Positions 1-5,524 of a stretch of DNA of 7,389 bases are shown here, piece by piece; the first letter of the stretch is position 1; each line of letters begins with the position of its first letter. Origin of the DNA: Saccharicrinis sp041584155 (GTDB taxonomy: Bacteria; Bacteroidota; Bacteroidia; Bacteroidales; Marinilabiliaceae); NCBI GenBank assembly GCA_041584155.1, contig JBFHEL010000208.1, positions 1 through 7,389 on the forward strand, read 5' to 3'. A program made the translations under genes and the position numbers. The notes under the pieces were generated by a model. That model searched no databases. It was not told where the DNA came from and worked only from the letters and a program-made list of their open reading frames with translations.

Positions 1-5
1 AACAA

Positions 6-41
6 AGTGTAATAAAGTGGTATGAAGTGGTTGATAGTGGT
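6..41 (+). promoter_or_regulatory. Probable MraZ box: four 10-bp-phased AGTGG-type repeats
   Basis: Four copies of a short motif occur at exact 10-bp spacing: AGTGT at 6-10, then AGTGG at 16-20, 26-30 and 36-40. The last three are each followed by T, giving GTGGT-N5-GTGGT-N5-GTGGT. Phased repeats of this kind directly upstream of mraZ are the known binding site of the MraZ protein: E. coli uses TGGG-type repeats with 5-nt spacers, and Mollicutes use AAAGTG-type repeats. One helical turn between copies would put all of them on one face of the DNA, as expected for a ring-shaped MraZ oligomer. The array overlaps the candidate promoter, so autorepression of the operon is the natural inference. 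More copies may lie beyond the left edge of the window. Confidence 0.75.
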
Positions 42-61
42 TTAAAAAAATTATATTTTTA
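31..61 (+). promoter_or_regulatory. Candidate Bacteroidota-type promoter for the dcw operon
   Basis: A TTG at 31-33 could be the -33 element. It is followed by T/A-rich candidates for the -7 element: TATATTTT at 52-59, or TATTTTTA at 54-61, which gives a 20-bp gap. Both match the Bacteroidota consensus TAnnTTTG except at the final G. Transcription would then begin near 65, leaving a short leader of about 20 nt before the mraZ ATG. The -33 element lies between the third and fourth AGTGG repeats, so bound MraZ would block the polymerase. The region is very A/T-rich, so a chance match is possible. Confidence 0.45.
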
Positions 62-83
62 CAAAAAATAATCCACAATCGTA

Positions 84-557
84 ATGGCCACATTTATAGG
101 TGATTTTGTTTGTAAATCTGATTTAAAAGGACGGATTGTGTTGCCTTCTCTTTTTAAAAAGGCAATGAATGCCATGGAAGAGAACCGTTTTATTGTAAGA
201 AAAGATTTATATGAGGATTGTTTGATGCTGTCGCCTTATGCTGAATGGGAACGGGAGATGAGTGAAATTCGCTCAAAAATTAATATGTACAACCGGGAAC
301 AAAATAAATTTTACAGGCAGTATTTTCGTGGGGCAGCAGAAGTAACCTTTGATGCCAATGGACGTTTATTGATTCCAAAGAGATTAATGGAAAAAATTGG
401 TGTTCCAAGAGAGATGGTGTTAGTAGGGATGGATAATAAAATAGAATTGTGGAGCAAGCCTGTTTATGATGGAGATGGACTGAGTGAAGAAGAATTGGCG
501 ATTATGGGAGAGAGTATATTAGGAGGTGAAGATAAAAGAAAAAGGGAGGATGAATGA
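84..557 (+). CDS. mraZ: MraZ, transcriptional regulator of the dcw cluster
   Basis: MraZ is a DNA-binding protein of the SpoVT/AbrB fold that binds repeats upstream of its own gene and tunes expression of the division and cell wall operon. The product has 157 residues, close to the usual ~150. Both tandem half-domains are visible through the family signature D-x-x-G-R-x-x-x-P: Asp13-Gly16-Arg17-Pro21 in the first and Asp90-Gly93-Arg94-Pro98 in the second. The ATG at 84 puts the conserved F-x-G-D/E segment at residues 4-7, as expected, so this start is well supported. No Shine-Dalgarno sequence precedes it; the leader is A-rich, as is common in Bacteroidota. The tail (residues 148-157) is highly charged, with Lys/Arg and Glu/Asp. 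The gene is first in the cluster, sits just behind a candidate MraZ box, and overlaps rsmH by 4 bp. Confidence 0.96.
   Translation: MATFIGDFVCKSDLKGRIVLPSLFKKAMNAMEENRFIVRKDLYEDCLMLSPYAEWEREMSEIRSKINMYNREQNKFYRQYFRGAAEVTFDANGRLLIPKRLMEKIGVPREMVLVGMDNKIELWSKPVYDGDGLSEEELAIMGESILGGEDKRKREDE
521..549 (+). promoter_or_regulatory. Two Shine-Dalgarno-like stretches upstream of rsmH
   Basis: Inside the 3' end of mraZ there are two purine runs complementary to the 16S rRNA tail: AGGAGGTGA at 521-529 and AGGGAGG at 543-549. The second lies 4 nt before the ATG at 554 and 7 nt before the ATG at 557, so it could serve either start and fits the second one better. The first is about 24 nt upstream, too far for classical initiation. 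Most other genes in the window lack such motifs, and Bacteroidota generally make little use of them. They may simply reflect the Gly and Arg/Glu codons of the MraZ tail. Confidence 0.35.
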
Positions 558-1462
558 TGGAACAAGTTTATCATATACCGGTTTTACTGCATGAGTGTAT
601 AGCAGGATTGAATCTGAAGGAAAATGGCATTTATGTTGATGTTACTTTTGGAGGAGGAGGTCATTCTAAAGAAATTCTAAAGCATCTTAAGGGAGGTAAA
701 TTGATTGTGTTTGATCAGGATGAGGATGCTTATGCCAATAGACCTGATGATGAGCGTTTGATTTTTGTTCGTCATAACTTTCGCTACCTAAAACATTTTC
801 TGCGTTATCTAAAAATTAAGCAGGTTGACGGTATCTTAGCTGATTTAGGTGTGTCGTCGCATCATTTTGATACACCTGAAAGAGGTTTTTCTTTTCGCTT
901 TGAAGGAGAATTAGATATGCGGATGAATAAGCAAGCTCACCTAAGAGCAGATGTCGTATTGAATGAGTACAGTGAAAATGACTTGTTTAGGATTTTTAAA
1001 ACCTATGGTGAAATTAAAAATGCAGGCAAGTTGGTTCGGGGTATTCTGTTGCGCCGCCAATCAAGTTCGTTTAAAATGATCGCCGATTTACTCGAGGTGG
1101 CAGAGCCTTGTGTGCCTTCGCGTGAGAAAAATAAGTTTTTAGCCAAGGTGTTTCAGGCATTACGTATAGAGGTGAACCGTGAAATGGAGGCATTGAAAGA
1201 AATGTTGATGCAAACAAAAGAAGTGCTTGCCCCTGGTGGACGTCTGGTGGTGATTTCTTATCATTCATTGGAAGACAGGTTGGTGAAAAATGTTATGAAA
1301 ACGGGCGATTGTGATCAGGTTCAGCCGGAAAAGGATTTTTATGGGAAAAGTATTGTTCCTTTTAAAGCCATTAGTCGTAAACCAATTTTACCAACCGAAG
1401 AAGAGCTTGAAAAAAATACCCGCTCGCGGAGTGCTAAGTTAAGGATTGCAGAAAAAGAGTAG
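554..1462 (+). CDS. rsmH: RsmH, 16S rRNA (cytosine-1402-N4)-methyltransferase
   Basis: RsmH (formerly MraW) uses S-adenosylmethionine to methylate N4 of C1402 in the decoding centre of 16S rRNA, acting in the cytoplasm on the small subunit. The 302-residue product is close to the usual ~310. Visible family motifs in order: HIPVLLHE at 7-14; the SAM-binding loop TFGGGGHS at 31-38; FDQD at 53-56; LADLGVSSHHFD at 95-106, followed by RGFSFR; LDMRM at 120-124; the catalytic-region motif SYHSLEDR at 235-242; and the C-terminal RSRSAKLR at 290-297. The start is ATGATG: the first ATG (554) overlaps the mraZ stop as ATGA, and the second (557) shares only one base with it. Either is possible, and the difference is one Met. 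The overlap suggests translational coupling to mraZ. The ftsL-like gene follows after 2 bp. Confidence 0.97.
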   Translation: MMEQVYHIPVLLHECIAGLNLKENGIYVDVTFGGGGHSKEILKHLKGGKLIVFDQDEDAYANRPDDERLIFVRHNFRYLKHFLRYLKIKQVDGILADLGVSSHHFDTPERGFSFRFEGELDMRMNKQAHLRADVVLNEYSENDLFRIFKTYGEIKNAGKLVRGILLRRQSSSFKMIADLLEVAEPCVPSREKNKFLAKVFQALRIEVNREMEALKEMLMQTKEVLAPGGRLVVISYHSLEDRLVKNVMKTGDCDQVQPEKDFYGKSIVPFKAISRKPILPTEEELEKNTRSRSAKLRIAEKE

Positions 1463-1464
1463 GC

Positions 1465-1836
1465 ATGGTTAAAAAGAAGAAGGATACAGAATTTATAGGA
1501 TCAGGAGATTCGCCCTCACATAAGATTACACTTCGTGATTTTGTTTCGGGGAGGATATTTACCCGTGAGGTAGTTGTAAAGCAATTGCCTTATTTTTTGT
1601 TTATGATAGTATTGGCCTTTTTTTATATAACTAATCATTTTAAGGTAGAAAAACTATTGAAAGAAGCAGCTGGTTTAAATACAGATATACAGGAGTTAAG
1701 GATAGAAGCTATTACTACTTCATCTGATTTGATGTATGATAGTAAGCAATCGGTCATTTTAGAAAAAGTAAATGATGCAGGTATTGATTTGGAGGAATTG
1801 ACTGAGCCTCCTCGAAGAATAATAGTAAACAAATAA
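1465..1836 (+). CDS. ftsL: FtsL-like cell division protein (Bacteroidota type)
   Basis: This is a small bitopic membrane protein of 123 residues. It has a basic cytoplasmic N-terminus (Lys3-Lys6), a conserved-looking juxtamembrane stretch at about 24-40, one hydrophobic segment at about 41-57, and a periplasmic region that begins with a heptad-like stretch of Leu, Ile and charged residues at about 58-86. This topology, the size and the position between rsmH and ftsI match FtsL, which forms a coiled coil with FtsB and helps activate the FtsWI septal synthase. Sequence resemblance to E. coli FtsL is not evident, so the call rests on architecture and gene order and on the FtsL-like family typical of Bacteroidota. 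The ATG at 1465 lies 2 bp after the rsmH stop, so the genes are probably co-translated. The C-terminal ~35 residues, after the coiled coil, contain a PPRR stretch of unknown role. Confidence 0.82.
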   Translation: MVKKKKDTEFIGSGDSPSHKITLRDFVSGRIFTREVVVKQLPYFLFMIVLAFFYITNHFKVEKLLKEAAGLNTDIQELRIEAITTSSDLMYDSKQSVILEKVNDAGIDLEELTEPPRRIIVNK

Positions 1837-1839
1837 GGT

Positions 1840-1874
1840 GTTTTAAGTTTTTTAAATAATTAAAAACTTAAAAC
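1840..1874. repeat. 13-bp perfect inverted repeat between ftsL and ftsI
   Basis: GTTTTAAGTTTTT at 1840-1852 is perfectly complementary to AAAAACTTAAAAC at 1862-1874, with a 9-nt loop. The transcript could form a 13-bp hairpin with only two G-C pairs. No T-run follows the right arm, so it is not a normal intrinsic terminator. It starts 3 bp after the ftsL-like stop and ends 23 bp before the ftsI ATG. Possible roles are partial attenuation, an mRNA processing or stability element, or a protein-binding dyad. None of these can be decided from the sequence. Confidence 0.7.
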
Positions 1875-1876
1875 GT

Positions 1877-1888
1877 TTAGTATACTAA
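1877..1888. promoter_or_regulatory. 12-bp perfect palindrome just upstream of ftsI
   Basis: TTAGTATACTAA is a perfect 12-bp self-complementary sequence ending 9 bp before the ftsI ATG. It directly follows the larger inverted repeat, and an 8-bp palindrome, AAACGTTT (1871-1878), bridges the two. Such a site could bind a dimeric regulator or shape the 5' end of an ftsI transcript. The palindrome is seen directly; any regulatory role is inference, and short A/T-rich palindromes also arise by chance. Confidence 0.4.
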
Positions 1889-1897
1889 GTGCAAAAA

Positions 1898-4009
1898 ATG
1901 ACAATAAAAAGAGACATAACCTGGCGAGTGGGGGTGATTTACCTGATGTTGGTAGTGCTGGCTATTTTTGTCTTTGGGAAAGTCCTTTATCTGCAAGTGG
2001 TCGAAGGAGAAAAGTGGCGCAGCTTGCAAGAGGATATGACCAGTAAAGAACGTGAGGTAGAGGCTAACAGGGGTAATATCTTGGCCAATGATGGTCGTAA
2101 GCTGGCTTGCTCGGTACCGAGTTATCGCTTGTATATGGATATGATGGCTCATGGTCTTACCGATGATATATTTAATAGTAAGGTGGATAGCCTGAGTATT
2201 TGTTTGGCGGATTGCTTTAAGGATAAATCTGCTTCGGCTTATAAAAAGAGTTTGGTTAGGGCGCGTCAGCAAAGGAAAAGATATTACTGTATAAACCGTA
2301 AACGCATCTCGTTTACCGAACTAAAAAAAGTAAAGCAGTTTCCTATTTTTCGTCTGGGTAAGAATAAAGGGGGGTTTCTTCCTGAAATGTTGGATCAACG
2401 AAAATTGCCATTCGGAATACTGGCCTCTCGTAGTATTGGTAAGCTATATGAGGAAAAGGAAAAGGGTGGTATGGTTGGACTGGAGAGAGCATATAATAAT
2501 GTGCTTAAGGGTAAGAATGGTGTGAGTACTTATACCCGTATCTCAGGACATTGGGTTCCAGAAGAAGTTATGCCTCCTCAAAATGGTAACGATATAATGA
2601 CCTCCATTGATATTGAAATTCAGGATGTGGCCGAAAGCTCCCTGAAACAACAATTGGTGAAACATAATGCCCATCATGGTGTGGCTGTTTTAATGGAGGT
2701 GGAAACAGGTGAGATAAAAGCCATCGTTAACTTACACCGGAAAAGTCAGGGTAATTATATTGAGGATTATTTTAATTATGCAATAGGCGAAGCAACTGAA
2801 CCAGGCTCAACTTTTAAATTGGCCAGTGTGATGGTTGCTTTGGAAGATGGAGTGATTAATCTGGAAGATTCTATTGATACAGGAAATGGAGTGTGCAAGT
2901 TCTACGACAGAACTATGCGTGATAGTCATCATGGAGGGTTTGGAACTATTACCAACAGACAGGCTTTTGAATACTCGTCAAATGTTGGTATCTCAAAAAT
3001 GATTGTTGAACACTATAAATCAAATCCTAAAAAATTTATCGATAGAATTTATTCTATGGGTTTGAATAAAAAAAATGGACTGGAGATTAAAGGTGAAGGA
3101 GAGCCTTTTATTAAATATCCGGGTTCTGAAACATGGTCCGGTGTATCCTTGCCTTGGATTTCGATTGGCTATGAATCTAAATTAACACCTTTGCAAATTC
3201 TTACTTTTTATAATGCCGTGGCTAATAATGGTAAGATGGTGAAACCCCATTTTGTTAAAGGGATATACAGGCATGGTGAGTTGGTGCAGTCGTTTGAAAC
3301 AGAGGTGTTAAACCCGTCTATCTGCTCCATGTCGACAATTGAAAAAGTGCATGATTTATTAATAGGCGTTGTAGAGAAAGGAACGGCCACGAATCTTAAG
3401 AATGAAAATTATAAAATAGCAGGTAAAACAGGAACCGCTCAAATAGCTAAAGGTGCTAAAGGGTATAAGGGTGGAAGTGGCGTTGAATATCAGGCGTCAT
3501 TTGTGGGTTATTTTCCCGCTGACCGACCTAAATATTCGTGTATTGTGGTGGTTAATGGTCCTTCTAATAATGTTTATTATGGAAATGTGGTGGCCGGTAA
3601 GGTGTTTAAAGATATCGCTGACCGGGTATATGCTACAAGTCCTGATATGCTGGATGAGAGAGTAGAGAAAGTTCCTGATTCAGGGGTGCTTCCTTATTCA
3701 AAGGGAGGGACAAAGGAAGATCTGTTAACTATTTTTGAAAATATGCATGTGCCTGTCGAAGGGCAGGAGGTGGAATCTAAGTGGATCTCAACATCCGCTC
3801 AGGAGTTTAAGGTCAATTTGAGTCGTAAGACTTTTGCCAATGGGCTGGTGCCTAATGTGCGCGGACTGGGAGCTAAAGATGCCGTTTCGTTGCTTGAAAA
3901 TATGGGTTTGCAAGTGATTGTTTCGGGTCGTGGTAAAGTGATTGAACAATCTATTGCAGCAGGTAGTCGAATAAACAAAGGAGCAAGAATTATTATTAAG
4001 CTGGGATGA
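1898..4009 (+). CDS. ftsI: FtsI/PBP3-type class B penicillin-binding protein with a C-terminal PASTA domain
   Basis: This is the septal D,D-transpeptidase that crosslinks peptidoglycan together with FtsW. It is anchored in the inner membrane with its catalytic part in the periplasm. From the ATG at 1898 the protein has 703 residues. It has a short basic cytoplasmic tail and a transmembrane helix at about 10-31. A class B dimerisation/pedestal region follows, with the RGNI motif at 58-61. The transpeptidase domain carries all three active-site motifs: S-T-F-K with nucleophile Ser304 and Lys307, S-S-N at 360-362, and K-T-G at 510-512. A single PASTA domain closes the protein at about 651-703, which E. 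coli FtsI lacks. An in-frame GTG at 1889 would add three residues; I prefer the ATG, which follows a run of A. The gene is preceded by a 61-bp gap with two dyads, and its stop overlaps murE as ATGA. Confidence 0.94.
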   Translation: MTIKRDITWRVGVIYLMLVVLAIFVFGKVLYLQVVEGEKWRSLQEDMTSKEREVEANRGNILANDGRKLACSVPSYRLYMDMMAHGLTDDIFNSKVDSLSICLADCFKDKSASAYKKSLVRARQQRKRYYCINRKRISFTELKKVKQFPIFRLGKNKGGFLPEMLDQRKLPFGILASRSIGKLYEEKEKGGMVGLERAYNNVLKGKNGVSTYTRISGHWVPEEVMPPQNGNDIMTSIDIEIQDVAESSLKQQLVKHNAHHGVAVLMEVETGEIKAIVNLHRKSQGNYIEDYFNYAIGEATEPGSTFKLASVMVALEDGVINLEDSIDTGNGVCKFYDRTMRDSHHGGFGTITNRQAFEYSSNVGISKMIVEHYKSNPKKFIDRIYSMGLNKKNGLEIKGEGEPFIKYPGSETWSGVSLPWISIGYESKLTPLQILTFYNAVANNGKMVKPHFVKGIYRHGELVQSFETEVLNPSICSMSTIEKVHDLLIGVVEKGTATNLKNENYKIAGKTGTAQIAKGAKGYKGGSGVEYQASFVGYFPADRPKYSCIVVVNGPSNNVYYGNVVAGKVFKDIADRVYATSPDMLDERVEKVPDSGVLPYSKGGTKEDLLTIFENMHVPVEGQEVESKWISTSAQEFKVNLSRKTFANGLVPNVRGLGAKDAVSLLENMGLQVIVSGRGKVIEQSIAAGSRINKGARIIIKLG

Positions 4010-5469
4010 TGAAGGTAAATATAAGTGAAATACAAAACTGGACACGTGTAAAAGAGTTACACGGTAACCATCAGGTGTTTTTCGAGGATATTGTTTTTGA
4101 CTCGAGAAAGGCAGTTGAAGGGACTTTGTTTGTGGCGGTTCGGGGCTATCATGTTGATGGCCATGATTATATCTCTAAGGCCATAGCGAACGGGTGTAAT
4201 GCTGTTGTTTGTGAAGCTTTGCCTCAGGAGTCGTACGAGAATATTCCCTTTGTAGTTGTTGCAGATTCGGCATTGGCATTGGGTGAAATTGCCTCAGGAT
4301 ACTTCGGTAAACCTTCTGAAAAAATGGAATTGGTGGGGGTGACAGGTACCAATGGAAAAACAACGGTGGCCACTCTGCTTTATCAGCTATTTCGCGATAT
4401 GGGTTTTGAGTCGGGGTTATTTAGTACGGTGGCTAATTTTATAGGAGATGCAAAAATATCTTCCACCCATACCACACCTGATCCTGTTTCCTTGAATAGA
4501 CTTATGAAACAGATGGTGGATGCGGGGTGTCGTTATTGCTTTATGGAGGTAAGCTCTCATGCTATTGATCAGAAACGGATTGCCGGATTAAAATATAAAG
4601 GAGGTATTTTTACTAACCTTACACATGATCATCTTGATTACCATGTTACATTTGATGCTTACCTGAAAGCGAAGAAAGCATTCTTCGATAATTTGGGAAA
4701 GGATGCATTTGCACTTGTAAATGTAGATGATAAAAATGGGCTGGTTATGTTGCAAAACTGTCAGGCGGATAAGCAAACTTATTCCGTTAGAGGTATGGCT
4801 GATTACAAGGGTAAGATTGTAGAGAGTATGTTTGAAGGTATGCAGCTGTTAATTAATAATCAGGAGGTATGGACTCCTTTTATCGGGAAGTTTAATGCCC
4901 AGAATCTGCTGGCCGTTTATGGTACTGCGATTGCTTTAGGCAGACCTAATGACGAGGTTTTAGTGTCATTGAGTCGTCTGCATTCGGTGGATGGCAGGTT
5001 TCAAACAATTCGTTCATCGGGAGGTGTGACAGCTGTAGTAGATTATGCCCATACACCCGATGCTCTAAAAAATGTGATAGAAACTATTAATCAGATTCGT
5101 GAGCCTGCTCAGCAATTGATTACAGTAGTAGGTGCCGGAGGCGACCGGGATAAAACCAAACGTCCCGAAATGGCAAAGGTGGCTGTTGCAGGAAGTGGTC
5201 GGGTAATCTTTACTTCTGATAATCCCCGTTCTGAAAATCCTCAATCTATTATTGATGATATGATGGAGGGAGTGGATTTTAAAAACCGGATTAAGGTGGT
5301 TGCCATTGCCGATAGAAAGGAAGCCATTAAAACAGCTGTTATGTTATCTAAACGTGGAGATATCATCCTAGTGGCAGGTAAAGGTCATGAAGATTATCAG
5401 GAGGTAAATGGCGTTAAGAATCATTTTGATGATCGCGAAGTAATAAAAGAAATTTTTGATATGATGTAA
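4006..5469 (+). CDS. murE: MurE, UDP-MurNAc-L-Ala-D-Glu:meso-diaminopimelate ligase
   Basis: MurE is a cytoplasmic ATP-dependent ligase that adds the third amino acid to the UDP-MurNAc peptide. The 487-residue product has the usual length and three-domain Mur ligase layout. Visible motifs: the ATP-binding loop GTNGKTT at 114-120; HTTPDP at 155-160; EVSSHA at 181-186; THDHLDYH at 206-213; the probable carbamylated lysine Lys223 in YLKAKKAFF; DYAHTPDA at 346-353; GAGGDRDKTKRP at 376-387; and DNPRSE at 405-410. The DNPR motif marks enzymes that use meso-diaminopimelate rather than L-lysine, so the wall is predicted to be of the mDAP type. Translation starts at ATGATG, where the first ATG (4006) overlaps the ftsI stop and the second (4009) shares its last base. 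No Shine-Dalgarno sequence lies at the right distance, so coupling to ftsI is likely. Confidence 0.96.
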   Translation: MMKVNISEIQNWTRVKELHGNHQVFFEDIVFDSRKAVEGTLFVAVRGYHVDGHDYISKAIANGCNAVVCEALPQESYENIPFVVVADSALALGEIASGYFGKPSEKMELVGVTGTNGKTTVATLLYQLFRDMGFESGLFSTVANFIGDAKISSTHTTPDPVSLNRLMKQMVDAGCRYCFMEVSSHAIDQKRIAGLKYKGGIFTNLTHDHLDYHVTFDAYLKAKKAFFDNLGKDAFALVNVDDKNGLVMLQNCQADKQTYSVRGMADYKGKIVESMFEGMQLLINNQEVWTPFIGKFNAQNLLAVYGTAIALGRPNDEVLVSLSRLHSVDGRFQTIRSSGGVTAVVDYAHTPDALKNVIETINQIREPAQQLITVVGAGGDRDKTKRPEMAKVAVAGSGRVIFTSDNPRSENPQSIIDDMMEGVDFKNRIKVVAIADRKEAIKTAVMLSKRGDIILVAGKGHEDYQEVNGVKNHFDDREVIKEIFDMM

Positions 5470-5513
5470 TGATGAAAACCAATCCATGCGATGGCCAATC
5501 ATCTAACAATTAA
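5469..5513 (+). other. 14-codon mini-ORF in the murE-mraY gap
   Basis: The murE stop is part of TAATGATG, so an ATG begins on the last base of the stop and a second follows in frame. The reading frame encodes MMKTNPCDGQSSNN and ends with TAA, 11 bp before the mraY ATG. It starts like the rsmH and murE junctions, with a tandem ATG touching a stop, so ribosomes finishing murE could reinitiate here and be delivered close to mraY. It fills most of the 55-bp gap, which otherwise holds only A/T-rich leader sequence and a weak CCAT-GCG-ATGG dyad (5484-5494). The peptide resembles nothing I know, and the ORF may be fortuitous. Confidence 0.2.
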
Positions 5514-5524
5514 ATATATAAATA

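Noticed and set aside
650..660. GGAGGAGGAGG purine repeat
   Set aside because: It encodes the conserved glycine-rich SAM-binding loop of RsmH, which fully explains it.
1840..1874. Intrinsic terminator after the ftsL-like gene
   Set aside because: The stem is almost all A-T and no T-run follows on either strand; genes on both sides belong to one cluster in the same direction. It is kept only as an inverted repeat.
1889..1891. GTG as the ftsI start
   Set aside because: It would add only three residues and directly abuts the palindrome; the ATG at 1898 follows an A-run and leaves a normal short cytoplasmic tail. It cannot be excluded fully.
1877..2272. Reverse-strand open frame over the start of ftsI
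   Set aside because: It lies antisense to the well-supported ftsI coding region, and its translation has no recognisable domain. Similar antisense frames at 1071-1268, 1635-1832, 3208-3390, 3788-4045, 4175-4363 and 4588-4776 were rejected for the same reason.
3453..3665. Second + strand frame of 70 codons inside ftsI
   Set aside because: It overlaps the KTG region of ftsI in another frame. Its hydrophobic translation is a by-product of the coding sequence, and it has no leader of its own.
3730..3737. TATTTTTG, a match to the Bacteroidota -7 element; a second, TATGTTTG, at 4827-4834
   Set aside because: Both are inside coding sequence and no TTG lies at the proper distance upstream. Chance matches are expected at this base composition.
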